Shown here: piece by piece, positions 34,237 to 47,606 of the stretch
How positions within the stretch are numbered: position 1 is the first letter of the stretch
Layout of the letters: each line of letters opens with the position of its first letter
Source of the DNA: Madurella fahalii
Lineage: Eukaryota; Ascomycota; Sordariomycetes; Sordariales
Direction: 5' to 3'
NCBI GenBank assembly: GCA_029876055.1
Contig: CM056874.1
Location: 3,100,001-3,164,000, forward strand
Length of the DNA stretch: 64,000 nt
Program-made: the position numbers and the translations under genes
Notes under the pieces: generated by a model
The model's input: only the letters and a program-made list of their open reading frames with translations
Told to the model about the DNA's origin: nothing
Database searches by the model: none

Positions 34237-37200
34237 TGCTGCAGTGTGATGGGGGCTAGCGTGACGATAGCGGCCAACTGCGGTGCGATTCCAACGAACG
34301 CGATGGAAGTAACGGCGTTCGACTCGCCGCTCCACCCGATTCACTGCTGGACGTCGCAAGAAGGAAAAGCAGTGGGTGGTTCACGTGGAGCGGCGTTTTC
34401 TCGGAGGGGGAAGGTCTGCAATTAAGTGAGAGAAGGCGTCGGTCCAGGCAGTGTGGTTGTGTTGGCGGGGGGGGGGGGGCGCAGCGTGGTCAAGGTGGGG
34501 TTTCCGATGATGGCGGGGCAGGCCGGCCGGGTGTAATCAGGAATAAGCTCCCTTGCTTCACCCGGATGTAATCTGCACCGCGATCAGACGCACGCTGCGC
34601 AAATCTCGAGCAGCTTTCGAGCGAAATTCCACCACGGCCGAGTTTGACGGCGATTGGACGGGCGCGAGAAGACGGTGAAGAACGATGGCGGGCCAGTGGC
34701 CTCCCGGTGCCGCGGGGTTGCAGGAAACGGGCCACGGGCCTTGAGAAGCAGAAGGGTAAGTTGGCGGGGTAGTAATAATTGCTTTTGAGTCACTGCGGCG
34801 CTCCTCATCAGGATTTGCGCCCTTTGGAATCCGAGCGTGCCTCTTCGCTATATGTACAGACCCATCAGCCAGTCCTCGGACGGACACAACGAGGGAATGG
34901 AGTCGAGGTATCTGTTCGTCTTCGCTGCCTGGCCCTGGTCGCGGTGGTCAGCCCAAAGCTCCTCCCTGGCCGAATTGCCATTTTGGTGTTAAAACTGGTA
35001 ACTGGAGAGCCCCACTTCCCGAATGTCCAGGGCAGGGGACACCGTACACTGTGCACAAGGCTGCAGTTCCCGCCGATTCTGTTTCTCGAGGGTGCGCACG
35101 AATGGAACTCTGTTTCAATCAGCCGTTGCACGGGGGACTTGTCAGGCCCGGCATGCAGGCCGAGTATGCCGGCTGCCGTTGGCGGGCGGCCGCATCAAAA
35201 ACCTTCCGTTTACTCCGTCCGTTTCATTCACCTCCCAACACGGACAAAGTTTGGGGCATCTCACTTGAGCTAGCTGCAGCCAGATGCTGCGGCATCCCTT
35301 TGCATGGTGTAAGTCGACACAACACGGGCGAGTGCGCTTGGTCGCTCCTCCATATGTGCGGATACCGTTGCATCACATATGAGTCGGCCCGGCCGTTCGG
35401 AGAGGCAGGTTTGTGCGCCGTCCCGGTGGCCACGGCATCCTCAGAGATGACGGATGACGGATGACGTCCGGCTCCCCAAAACGGTACCTAACTGGGGATC
35501 GGTGACTGAATGGCTCAGATTTACCGTGCGAAAAATAATGCAGGTCTCGTGAACGGCTTCGAAAACCAGCTTTTTTTTTTTTCTCGATTCAACCCTGAGA
35601 TAGCAGGGCTACCCTGAATGTTTCCCTTGCATGCATCATCGACAACCCCCCCAGAGGCCTGGTTTCGTCAAAGTTTTACTTGAGCCTTGCTTTAAGCCCT
35701 GTTCTTACTCACCTGCATCTCCATTCCCAGTTCTATTTTCGCCGCCTTCTAGATTGAAGATCGCCGAGGTGAGCTCACAAGCAGGGCAAAGGGTTCCCAG
35801 GGTCCAAGAGATCCGCGGACACGAGCTTTCCCACTCTGATCACTGATCACGCCTTGCTTTGCCGCCCGGTTCTGCATCGCGAATCAACGCCACGCACTTA
35901 AGGATTTCCAAAGCTCTTTGCCCTCACCCGAGGCGGCAGTGGCAAGCCGAACAATCCCCTTGCCCCACAAAGTGGTGGTTGATCAGCAGAATTGCTTCCA
36001 TGCGTTTCTCATCGTCCCCGGACGCAATCATGGCCACTGATGGTCACACACCCAGGCATCGACTGGCTGACCCACAGCTTATAATTGATTTGCCAATCCC
36101 TCTCTCCGTCACACCCTCCCACTGTTTTTATGGATACCGGAATCAGCCAGCTAGAGCGGCCCGCTGTGTAACCTCAAACGAGTAGGGTAGCAGAAAGCGA
36201 CATATTTTGGGATTGGGCATCGATGGCCAGAAACCCAACCCACTTGACTGCTTCTCACGAGTTGCTCTGAGTGGCTTTCTCTTGACGACTTCAGCTGCCG
36301 TTCCATTTCCCCATGGAGGTCGGGCTCCCCGTCCGATTGGACCGGACCTTGGGGAGCGTGAACGCGCTGCCCTTCACCCACCCTTCCGCACGTGGGACTG
36401 TCAGTAGTCACTCCTCATTCCCGCAGCTCTTCCAAATGCAAAGGCGGGATCGACGCCGACGTGATCTCTATCCTGCACCTCGGGCAAGCAGCGGCAAGCT
36501 TGGCGCGTCGCCCGACGGCTGGATAGATGGATGGATACACAACGAGCTGGCATCGGCCGAGCTAGGCGCTGCCGTCTCCGGACGGCGGACCCCTTCCCCG
36601 CCGTGGCGCGATACACTGCATCTTGAAAGCCCGCCTCGTTCTCATAGTTCCAATTTCCATTATCATGCCATTCCTCGTACATACTGTATACCGTAGACAA
36701 TGTAGCCAGAGGCAGACGCGAAGTACCTCCCAACCCCCAGGTGGCTTTTACACATGTAGGCCCCTTCCGGACGTCACACCAGCCCCGGCTATCCCCCCCT
36801 TCATGCTCCCCTATCCGATAACGCTCTACGCAATCATACTAAATCCGCCGTACGCACCTTACGCAACCAGGTGGCTTTCCGAAAGTCCCAGCTCGAAATA
36901 TCCATTCGTTCTCTCCAGGGACCTCGGCCCAACCTGGACTCCCACAAGATGGAGGAGAACGGAAGCAATGTTAGCCTAGGGAAAAGGAGGGGACGGCCCG
37001 TCCGTAGACGGTCAAAGCCCACCTTGCCATCTCCAAGAAGCCCCACCCCTGAAGACACCGGGTGGTAGGACGCGAGTGCCAGAGTCACTCGCCACTGGCT
37101 CCTGCTTCACTCGGAACTGAACGAGAACATGAGTAGCAAGGATCCAGGGGTTGAACATTGCTTGGCCTACTGGGTCACGCGCCTGACGCACGATCTAATA

Positions 37201-39769
37201 ATGCCCCTACCTTGTTAACCTCAGTCAGTCAAGGGGAGCAGGGGGTTATTGATGATGGGTGTCTAGTTTACGTACTGTACCAAGATTACGACAAGCTGGG
37301 AAGCAAGTCGGATCGAATGTCCCGCCAAACGCTAAACACATATTTGCCAGTGATGTATCTATGGCCCTGCATTCAAACTTCTTACCTACGGTTTACCTCG
37401 GTAAGATAAATAAGGTTAGCAGTTTCCCCACGTTACGTTGGTGAGGTATTGGTGTTACCACGGGAACGTAAAGCGTGAGCCGGTCCGTTGAACAGCATAA
37501 CGCGGCATGGCCAAGGTGGAAATGTCATTATGTGTAGTGAGCCCCTCCTCAGACCGATGTGTAACCGGCGGAGAATACGGATTTTGCCGCGTCAGATGTC
37601 GTACTCAAAAGCTGCTGCTGGGTAGCTATGGGAATGCCCCGACTGGCGGTTTTATGGTGGGTTGGATTTGGCTGTCTTCTATGATGGTTGTTTGATGAAG
37701 ATCTAGACAGCGAGAAGCAGTTACTAAGCTGGGCGAGTTTGCATCGAATACTGAGAAAAGGTACCTTAGATGAGAAAGAACTAGTTTGACCACACAAGCA
37801 TCATGACTATCACGCTCGGCGGGTTACAAACAACCCACCAATATACAAATAGCAAGAGTCGAGAGAACTAAAGCAAGCAACTATCCCAGCATCCCTACTA
37901 CAACCCCCATCTCAAACCTAAACCAAGCTCCCCATCGGATCCCACAGAGGCAACACAACCGGCTCCTGCCCCAGCGCATCCATCAAACAACCGCCCGCTA
38001 AACAAAATCTCCCATCCACTTACCAATTACCGCGCGTGGCAAACTTGCCCTTCTGCCCTTTCCCCCCAAAAGAAACGGATCCTACACCTCCGCTCAATTT
38101 CTCTCCAGTCTCCCGCTCCCCCATTAGCATGCAACCTTGTCCGCAACTGCCCCACGTTGTCCATCCCACCCCCCCAAAAAAGGAGACATTGAACCTCCAT
38201 TCATCATTCATAGTCAATCAGGCCCAGACCCTTGATGATCCCAAGGGAGGGGGTTGCTAAGCTAGCCAACTTCGGGTCCCAAAGAAAACGCGGGAGGTCC
38301 TACCCTGAGCATGGCTACACAGGCGAATTTGAGGACCGGCATGTTGGCGTTGACCGTAGATGTCCTGGGCAAAGGACACAGGGGGTGGCAGGGAAGGTTC
38401 GGGTCTGACTGGCTTTGTCCTGATGCGTACAAGTGGAGGGCTCCAAGGGAGTGCGGAGGGGACTGAGAGTTAGAGTTAGGATGGAGTGGACTTCTGAGTG
38501 CTCTGGGTTTGGCGATTACGGTTGCAGTGGTAGCCGACAGGGAGGGGAGGAGTTTGCGGGAAAGGGGGTTTTGGGGGGGGGGGGGGGGTGTTTGTTGTAG
38601 GGGGGCAGGGGTTGAGAACTTGTATGAACGAGGCCGTACTTGAAGATAAGATTGCGGACTATGTCCACTGGCAGGGTTGATCGGTGTAGAAGCTCTCTAG
38701 GCTGCGGCAGGAGACGCCATACTTATCTACTGTCGTCTTGGGCCTCGTGGAGCGGTGCTTGCACGAGGCCGGGATTAAGGTTCATGTCTGCTGTCGAGAT
38801 CATCTTTGAGAACTACTCATTCTTTTCGAGATTGTTGCACAGGAGCAGGTATGCTGGCGAGAACACAAACAAACTCGATCCCATAAGGTGGATTTGTACC
38901 AGCGCGATTCAGGATATGGGTGTCAGCGAACAGCCAGCAGGGTGCAATGAGCCGCTGGCTCGTAATAAGTCTCCTCGAAGAGGTCCTTGATGTTGAATAC
39001 ATGATGCTCGGTGATTTCAGTCACCCGGATGTCACCACACCACTGGGTTCGCGACGCTGAGGGCAGAGATGACAGGCCGTACCTCCTTCCAAGCTGCGGG
39101 TTACGGACCGAACCGCTTAAACGCTGCTTTATCATCGGTCGGGTGTATAAACTGTTTTGGTTGATTGCTGCGGTTGAGCATGGGCTGCTCCAGCGCTAAC
39201 GAAGGGCTGTTGAAAATGTAGCATAGTATAAAAACGAGATGGTTATTTAGCACATTGGATGACAGGACGGCCTATGCAACGAACCCAGAGAAAAGGGATG
39301 GGTCTTATGCAAAGGCAACGGAGAAATGAAGGAATTGAAGGGGAATGGAGCTGATGAAGACATTAGTCCCCCAAGATTGTGATATAAGTCGGCTTGGAGG
39401 CTACAAGTACCTGGGTCTGGGCCGCTGAAGCTGCCCACCACCGACAGGCGGGGCTCTCGGCGGGCGGCTCTGGACTGCTCCAGACATTGTCACCATTCGC
39501 ATACAAGTGGCATATCTCACAGGGATCAAAACTTTGAACAGAACCGCGCGTACAGTGAATCATCCATCCATTACAGATCATCCATCATATACACACAATA
39601 TCTACCGACATGAGAACCCTCATCAAGTACCAAAATATCCGACTCCGGTGACTACCGAAGCAAATCTTGTCCAATCTTGCGATGACAACCACACAAATGC
39701 CCAGATGCACCTAAATGCGGACCTAATACATGCAAGGGTTTTTGCTCCAAGGAGCAGGAGGCGGTCCGC
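34237..39769. other. 5.5-kb intergenic interval
   Basis: Holds the promoter of the charged-protein gene and the 3' region of HEX-1. Homopolymers are a G run at about 34466-34479, a T run near 35570-35582 and a 16-nt G run at about 38573-38588. No supported gene. Confidence 0.45.
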
Positions 39770-40454
39770 TTAGAGGCGGGAGCCGTGGACGACCTTCATG
39801 TCGACGGCCATCTCGCGGCCGTGGTCGGTGACGACCAGGACGCGGACGCTGCCGCGGCCAGACTCGAAAGCCTTCTGCAGACGGCTCCACAGATTGCTCT
39901 GGTCAATGACGGGCAGGTTCTGCTTGACGTCGCCAGTCTCGGTCATGGCAACGATGTGGCCATCCTGCATATCCAAGACACGGTACTGCTTGAAGACGGG
40001 GCCGATCATGGTCTGGACGACGACGCTGGGGGCGGGGTTGGAGACGAAGGACGACTCCTCATGCAGCTGCTTAGTGAAGAGGTCGACACCAAGGTAACGG
40101 TGCTGGCCGGTAGCAGCCGAGGTCGAGATGCGGATGACCTGGCAGGGGCGGCCCTGGAGGATGAGGATGTCGCCGAGGCGGATGTGGTGGCACGGGATCG
40201 TCACCGTGTTAGGCGGGTGCGAGACTTCAGAAGCATTGGCACGGGGGCGGCGGGTCTCACGGACCTCGGCGACCTCAACGCGGTCATGGCCTTCAGGGTG
40301 CACGATACGGTCAGCCAACTTGTGCAATCCCTTACGGAAAGAGTGGTAGTGGCCTGGGCTTGGCGTGAGCACACTTGTGTGTGGAGGGCAACCCTAGGCC
40401 GCCCGAGACAGAAGGGACAAAATGCTGCTTACCGTCCTCGTCGTAGTAGCCCAT
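39770..40454 (-). CDS. hex-1: Woronin body major protein HEX-1
   Basis: Self-assembling core protein of Woronin bodies, peroxisome-derived organelles that plug septal pores after hyphal damage. Two exons (40433-40454 and 39770-40353) encode 201 residues. The start MGYYDEDG matches the known N-terminus of this family. A variable basic segment (about 9-55) precedes the eIF5A-like fold: TVTIPCHHIRLGDILILQGR, PCQVIRISTSAATGQHRYLG, VDLFTKQLHEESSFVSNPAP, GPVFKQYRVLDM, MTETGDVKQNLPVIDQSNLW, FESGRGSVRVLVV and DMKVVHGSRL. The C-terminal SRL is the peroxisomal PTS1 import signal. The 79-nt intron begins GTAAGC. In-frame coding-like sequence continues upstream of the ATG (see next entry), so a longer isoform is possible. 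Confidence 0.97.
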
Positions 40455-41400
40455 CTTGGATTTTTCGGTGTGAGAAGCGTAACTGGAGGCGTCGACAATC
40501 TCTTCGGGGATGCTCACGTCCTGGTGATAGACGGAACGCGGGGGAGGGGGGTCAACGGTGGTGCTGGTGACGTGGATTTCCTCCTTATAAGAGGGGCGGA
40601 AGCTAGAGCCGTCAACGGTGGACTCGCTGACGATGGAGCTAGCCTTGTGGGTGGGACGGTAGGTGGGACCGTCAACGGTGGTGCCGGCTACGTGGGCCTC
40701 TTTGCGGTAGTTGCGCTGGATGCGGGAACGGTACTCGCTTTCGGCAGCGTCAATGACCGAGTTGTGAGGGCGGTGGGTGGTGTCGACCTCAAAGCGAGAC
40801 TCGGCGTAGGTAGACTGAGGTCTGATATAGGAAGTGTCAGTAAGAAGAAAACAGGAGGAAAAAAGAAAAGACTTCCGTGCCTCGTGGCCAGAATATTGAG
40901 TCCCGTCTCCACCGTCGCCTAGCCAACCCACCGCCTCAGCGCTAGGAAGTGCCTTGGCGGGACTCTCAGCCAGGCTCCCCCTCCCCGGTTAGGCAGGGGT
41001 TGAAGACGAACCCCGGCTAGAGCAAGAAAAACGGACCATGGCTGAGACGGCGGGGGCGAGACACCAAAAAGGGCGGACCAAAACGGGGATCGGGACGGTG
41101 ACAAAAACAAACTTGAACTCACCTGCGGTGTTCTTGGCGGGTGCCGGGACGGCGGTATTGTTCCTCTTCACGAGTGATGCGGACCTCTTCTTCTCTGAAG
41201 CGACCCTCTCCGGGTGGAGGAAGATGTGCTTGGGCTTGGAGAGAAGAGTGTTGACCTTCCCGTCCGGCTGGCTGAGGGAGCTTGATCTCTAACTCTTCGT
41301 GAATGCGGGTCTGGGTTGCGGTCTCAGACTCCCTGTATGACGACGGGAAGACGCTGAAGGGGACCGGAACGCGGGCTTCAAAGTCCAGGTTGGCGACCTT
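40433..41400 (-). other. Upstream coding-like exons of hex-1 (long isoform or leader)
   Basis: Two stop-free segments join in frame to the HEX-1 start: 40433-40821 and 41123 to about 41335 (open to 41400), linked by a GT-AG intron (donor GTGAGT, acceptor ATATCAG). They encode about 200 hydrophilic residues with family-like SETATQTRIHEELEIKLPQ and REEEVRITREEQYRRPGTRQ. Further on are near-repeats STTVDPPPP, GTTVDGPTYRP and ESTVDGSSFRPSYKEE. No ATG exists in this frame before MGYYDEDG; a TAA lies at 41401-41403. Alternative transcripts of hex genes are reported in aspergilli as I recall. Possible readings are an unseen 5' exon with an ATG, non-AUG initiation, or an ancient coding leader now untranslated. 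Confidence 0.5.
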
Positions 41401-44182
41401 TTACGGCGCAGAGAGGCAGTCTTCTCCTCGACCTTCCGACCTGAGACGAAAGGAGGACAAGAAGATCCCTCTTGCTTCTTTTCCTGGGAAAGAAGTCGAA
41501 AGAAAGGAGAGAAGGCGGTCTGTGGATGGACCCGTCTTCTTGAACTCGGATTTCAATCGAATTCCAACAAGGGAAAAGAGGATTGGGGATTGGGGATTGG
41601 GGATTTGTGGTTGTCTGTGAGTGGACAGAGGGCGAAGCGGTGGCAGGATGAGGAGGAGAAGATCAGAACAGGAACTGGGGAGGAGCTCAGCTGCGAGGCC
41701 CGTTCAAATACGCATTGGGCCGAGCGCCTCCGGGCATCCTGCTGGTTGGCGGGGGACCGCCGGCGATTGCGACGATGCGACAAGAGTCCAATGGGATCGT
41801 GCGAATCGTCGTGTGGCAGGTGGTAGCCAGGGTTGATTGGGAACGGCCGAACAGGGAGCATCGCACAAAAAGTGAGTGGCAGGAAGCTCCAAGCTCCAAA
41901 GCTCCAGAAGCGTCTGTTTACACGAGTGGGGCAGGCTTGTTTATTCCCGTCCAAAATGGCCTAGCGGGTCCGATTTTCTCCACACGCGACTGGGCCTGAC
42001 GGCCTTCGCGCGGGGGGCTCTTTGCCCAGCCTCCTCTCCACCCCCCCAATCCCCATCTCCGCTAAGCTCGGGAACGCGCCCAGCCTTTTTTGAGCTAGGA
42101 GCTGTCGAGTAGTAAGCTGAAAAGCACATCCGCCATGGCGTTTTGGGTCGGGGCACCCCCAGCAAAGAGAATAAAAAAAAAAAAAAGGAAAAGGAGCAGC
42201 GAGCCAGGTCTCCAACCTCGTCAATTCCGCGGGCTGGACGGCAATTGGCGGCTCCGGTGCTTGCTGAGTTGTCGCGCAGAGCTCAGCGGGCGGGCTCGCG
42301 TCGCAACTTGGCGGCATCTGTCTGAGCACAGCTGTGATGATGGTCCTCGCAATCTCTGAAAACGACCTGAATCGACCCACTCGGAGCTGCGACAGGCCGC
42401 AATGTGCATGCGGGCTGACAGACCAGTGGGACCAGAGCAAAAAGATCTCGGGTCTGCTGCAGCACGAAGCGTGCCCGCAGCCCTGATAGGTGGTTGGGGA
42501 GGCCGGTCAAACCCCCCGCTTGCAGCAAGAGAATCTGCGGGCTGAAAGGCCGCAGTGGCAGATCTGCAGCTGCTCCGAGCCTCAATTGGCCCTCAACCAT
42601 TGCTTTGATGAGCTCACCAGCCTCTCTTCCGGCCTCAGATTTCGTGGGTTGATGCGATTGGGTTGTTTGGCCCCAACCTTTCCCCCCACTCAGCGTCTTC
42701 GAGAGCCTGGAGTGGCTGCGTCAACCCATGCCGCTCGCCGGCTCTGGCGCTTGCCAGGACCCAGCGCGATCCCCATCCGGCCCTCCGCCGTCGACAGCAG
42801 CCCGGAACGGTAAAAATCGACAACCCGGACCGCCCAGGTTCTGGACCCTTCGCCCATCACAAGATGCGATAAAGGCGGTACGATGTCCCGCGTGAGGGCT
42901 GCCGAGGCCATGCCCGGTTCTCCACCCTTGTAGTAGACCATTTGCTCGTAGTTGTCATGGCAACTCCTTTACTCCCGTCGGTGGGTTACACCCGGGGCAT
43001 CCGCCGAGCCGACCGCTCCTCCGAGCCGGTTTACATGTGAGAGCGTCGCCGCCGCGTGTCCGATGCCCGATGTCGTCTGTCCATCGCACATGAGCGGGTT
43101 TAATTCTGACCTGCCACGGGTTGATGAAGGACGAGAATCTTCGCCCATATTCCGCCTGATCTATGCTGTCTTGCTGTCAAGATAACCCGAAGCGTTCATA
43201 CGGATAGGGTTGAACTCCTCGTGGCTAGGTCCTATTCGCTGATGTTGCACTAAATAAGCAGTTCAAATATTGACCTAACAACCGCCGAATCCGATGCCGT
43301 TCTCAAGCTCCCGGTTTCCGTGTTCCCTTCAAATCAGAAGTGTGTCTTTCCGGACTTGCAGGAAGCATTCTCCTACTCTCTCGGGCGGGCCCGAAAGCCC
43401 CGAACGCGAGCACCACTGTATCCCCCCCTCGTTACGTTTCCTTCGTTGTCTTTGCCAGTATCACCCCTGTTGAGGCGGAGTCTCAAGTTTGGGGGGTGAG
43501 GGTTCCCAAGCAAGTGGGGCTGCGGAAGATGGTTCCTCCAGTTCGAAAGGACGATTGGGAGTGCTTCGGACCTTCGCTCTCCAAAAGCTGGTCGCAACTT
43601 TGGCGTGCATGCATTTTACGCCTCCAGTATTTTGTAACTGAGGACGCGACACACTGGTCTGCTGGTTTAGACGCGAGAGACGGATAATTGGGCTGTGTCA
43701 GCGTCAGCTACTTCGAGACCTCAAGAGGAGAGCAGAGTTTGTGTTCTGAAGTTCGATAATGGGTCTGATTGAAGGAGGAAGTGGATGTTGCACAGGTACC
43801 CTTGATGACCAGAAAAACCTAAGTCCTCTTCTCTGCCCTCGCACGAACCGGCCCTTAAAGCCCTTCCACGATACCATTCCATGCGCTGTTTAATTGGGGC
43901 CGGACGAGCATCGAGCCAGTCACCATGGATACGTTGGCAGCGCAATACATGTTCTTGGTCATTGGCATGGTCCTCGGTGCCTTGACATTTATCGCAACTC
44001 ATCACTACTTCATCAAACGGCATCGCGTGGGGAGGGGTTGAGCAATGCACCGAGCAGTTCCGGCGGGGTCGACGAAAGCAAGCTGCAATTGACCCCACCT
44101 GCTCTGCTCTGCCCCGCCATGACATTTCTAGCATTTGCATCGTCGCCCGCGTGGTCAAGAACAACGGCAGAGGACGCCCAAC
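41401..44182. other. Divergent promoter interval
   Basis: Sits between divergently transcribed hex-1 and rqc2. The region next to hex-1 probably carries its leader. An A-run at about 42173-42185 is the only low-complexity landmark. Upstream ATGs near 43925 and 44120 may lie in the rqc2 leader. No independent gene seen. Confidence 0.4.
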
Positions 44183-47100
44183 ATGAAGCAGAGATTCTCG
44201 TCCTTGGATGTCAAGGTATGTCAAGTGGTGTTCATTCGGTCTCTGTTGCCAACTGCAAGGCCGTGACTAATGTATTCGCCGTGTTTTGCGATTTTCAGGT
44301 AATTGCCCACGAGCTCTCGGAAGCGCTCGTGTCGCTGCGCCTGGCAAACATATACGACCTCAATTCCAAGATCCTCCTCTTGAAATTCGCGAAGCCGGAT
44401 AACAGACAGCAACTCCTCATAGAGTCTGGCTTCCGCTGCCACCTCACCGATTTTGCCCGCGCCGCCGCCCCAGCTCCGAGCGGCTTTGTGTCGCGACTCC
44501 GCAAGTTTCTCAAAACCAGACGCGTCACCGCCGTCTCACAGATCGGGACGGACCGCATTATTGAATTCCGATTTAGCGATGGGGCATACCGCCTGTACCT
44601 TGAGTTCTTCGCCAGCGGAAACATTATTCTGACCGACGCTGACCTCAAGATCCTCGCCCTGTTGCGCAATGTTCCAGAGGGAGAAGGCCAGGAGCCCCAA
44701 CGGGTTGGCTTGGCGTACACGCTGGAGAACAGGCAAAACTACGGAGGCGTTCCCGAACTGACCAAGGAACGCCTTCGAAATGCTCTTCGGACGGCGTCGG
44801 CGCAAGCGACTACGAGGAAGACCAAGAAGAAAGGATCAGACGAGCTGAGAAGGGGGCTTGTCAGAACGATAACCGAGCTACCGCCGGTGCTGGTAGACCA
44901 TGTCTTCCGCCTGACAAGCTTTGACCCCACCACGAAGCCAGCCGACATCCTGGACAACGAAGCATTGCTTGACGCCCTATTTCAATCCCTGGAACAGGCG
45001 CGGTCTATCTTGGACGGTGTCACAAGGTCGCCTGTCGCGAAGGGATACATTGTTGCGAAAGCCAACCCCCGCGTAACAGAGCAGCCCGCGGACGTGGACG
45101 AGTCCAAGAAAGGCAACGCGCGGAACCTGCTCTATGAGGATTTCCAACCCTTCCTTCCCAAGCAGTTCGAGGACGACCCGAGCTGCCAAATCCTAGCCTT
45201 TGATGGCTTCAACAAGACGGTTGACGAGTTTTTTTCCTCGCTTGAGGGCCAAAAGCTTGAGTCGCGATTGCAAGAACGCGAGGCTACTGCCAAGAGGAAA
45301 CTTGAAGCCGCCCGTCAGGACCAAACCAAGCGGATCGAAGGTCTGCAAGAGGCGCAGACACTAAATCTGCGCAAGGCAGCGGCTATCGAGGCTAATATCG
45401 AACGGGTTCAAGAAGCAATGGACGCCGTTAACGGTCTACTCCAGCAGGGCATGGACTGGGTTGATGTCAACAAACTAGTCGAGCGGGAGCAGAGGCAACA
45501 CAATCCCGTCGCTGAAATCATAAAGCTACCCATGAGACTGGACGAAAATATCGTCACACTACTTCTCGGCGAAGCAGAAGAGGAGGCGGAGGCGGAGGCG
45601 GGGAAGCTCGATTTTGACTACGACACTGATGAAGAAACGGTCGACGATGTCGAAGCAGACAAAGCCAAGATCGTGGACAAGCGCTTAGCGATCGACATCA
45701 ACCTCAAACTCAGCCCCTGGAACAACGCCCGGGAGTACTACGAGCAGAAGCGTACAGCTGCCGGTAAGGAACAGAAAACCGCTCAGCAGTCCGAAATCGC
45801 ACTCAAAAACGCCGAACAGAAGATCGCCGAAGATCTCAAAAAGGGCTTGAAGCAGGAGAAGCCCGTGCTGCAACCCATCAGAAAGCAGATGTGGTTTGAA
45901 AAGTTTATATGGTTCATCTCGTCGGACGGCTATCTCGTGCTCGGCGGTCGGGACGCCCAGCAAAATGAGATCCTGTACAAGCGGTATTTGAGGAAAGGCG
46001 ACGTCTACGTCCACGCGGATATGCACGGCGCCCCAACCGTCATCATCAAGAACAGCCCCAAAACGCCCGATGCTCCGATCCCGCCATCGACGCTCGCACA
46101 AGCCGGCAACTTGTCCGTGTGCTGCTCAAGTGCCTGGGACTCGAAGGCCGCCATGGGCGCCTGGTGGGTCAACGCCGACCAGGTCTCTAAATCGGCACCA
46201 GCCGGGGAGTATCTGCCGGTGGGCTCATTCATGATCCGGGGAAAGCGCAACGCGCTGCCGCCGGCCCTTTTGACTCTTGGGTTTGGATTACTGTTTAAGA
46301 TTTCCGATGAAAGCAAAACCAAGCATGTGAAGCACAGGCTGTATGACTCTGGGGATATTAGGACGGGTGGTGCGCCGTCGGTGAATGCCGACGATCAGCT
46401 TGAAAGCGGTATCGCTTCTACGAGCGACACTAAAAAAGAGGAGGCGAGCGAGGATTCAGAGAGCGACGAAGGAGATCAAGACGAGGAGGAGGAGAGGGCG
46501 AACCCTCTGCAACCGAGCGCGGCAGACCAAGCTCACGGCATCACACCCCAAAGAACCCCTGAGCCGCCATCGGAGCAGCTGGCACGTCTCGATGTTGATG
46601 AACGCCCATTCATCACTGCCAAGTCAGAGAGTCAAACAAAGTCCACAGCCGCAGCCGACGACAGAGACGATGACAACAAGCCAGAAGACGAAGGCCAAGC
46701 CACGCCTCCTTCAACCGCAACTCCCTCCTCCACCCGGCCGGAAACCCCGTCCACTTCCTCCCAGCCACAAAAGAAAGCCCCGCCCAAACGCGGCCAGCGC
46801 GCCAAAGCCAAGAAGATTGCCACAAAATACAAGAATCAAGACGAAGAAGACCGGGCATTGATGGAAGAGCTCCTCGGCGTCGCTGCAGCACGACAAAAAG
46901 CCGAGGCCGAAGCCGCTGCCAAAGCCCAGCGTGAGGCTGACGCTGCCGCGGCCAGAGAACGCCGCCGACAGGCGCAGGAGCGCGCAAAGAAGCAGATTGC
47001 CGAGCACGAAGCGGTGCGTCGGTTGATGCTAGAGGAGGGCGTCGAGATGCTGGATGATGCTGAGGCGTCGTCGGTCGAGCCGACGCAGCTGGACGCGCTG

Positions 47101-47496
47101 GTGGGCACGCCGCTCCCGGGGGACGAGATCTTGGAGGTGGTGCCCGTGTGCGCGCCGTGGAATGCGCTGGGTAAGGTCAAGTACAAGGCGAAGCTGCAGC
47201 CGGGGCAGGTGAAGAAGGGGAAGGCGGTCAAGGAGATTGTTGAGCGGTGGAGGGCGGCAGCAGGCAAGAAAGGGGTGGTGGATGAGAAGGCGGAGGATGT
47301 GGAGAAGATGTGGCCTAGGGAGGTGGAATTGATTAAGGGGTTGAAGGTGGAGGAGGCATTCAATGTGGTGCCAGTTGGGAAGGTGACGGTCATGATGTCG
47401 GGAGGTGCAAGTGGGGGTGGAGGTGGAAGCGGAGGGAAAGGAGGCGGTGGTAGTGGCCATAAGAGCGGGAAGGGAAAGGGGGGAAAGAAGAAATAG
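44183..47496 (+). CDS. rqc2: Ribosome quality control complex subunit 2 (Rqc2/Tae2, NEMF)
   Basis: Two exons (44183-44215 and 44299-47496) encode 1076 residues. The tiny first exon gives the canonical N-terminus MKQRFSSLDVK; the frame upstream of 44299 is intron read-through. Rqc2 binds split 60S subunits carrying stalled peptidyl-tRNA, recruits the Ltn1 ligase and adds C-terminal Ala/Thr tails. NFACT-N covers the N-terminal part, with Asp9 and QIGTDRIIEF; Asp96-Arg97 match the yeast residues needed for tailing. A coiled-coil region (about 310-400) follows, then NFACT-R (about 540-660: MWFEKFIWFISSDGYLVLGG, GDVYVHADMHGAPTVIIKN). Next is a long acidic/Ala-Glu-Lys linker and NFACT-C (about 930-1040: EILEVVPVCAPWNALGKVKY). 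A Gly/Lys tail ends the protein. Length is usual for the family. Confidence 0.96.
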
Positions 47497-47606
47497 TGGG
47501 ATTTGCTCCTGCTGGAGCCACACGGCTTTTACAAAAAAAAAAAAATGGCACAATGACACGACGATGCAGAGGAGGGCCTGCCTTGCTGGATGGGATATAC
47601 AGATCC

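Noticed and set aside
39785..40570. Plus-strand frame of 261 codons across HEX-1
   Set aside because: Antisense to a strongly conserved gene; begins with GTG and shows no motif.
43894..44298. N-terminal extension of Rqc2 by reading frame alone
   Set aside because: The family N-terminus MKQRFSSLDVK lies in another frame at 44183 and is joined by a GT-AG intron; the extension is intron and leader read-through.
47029..47559. Minus-strand frame over the rqc2 3' end
   Set aside because: Shadow of the biased NFACT-C and Gly/Lys codons; no family features.
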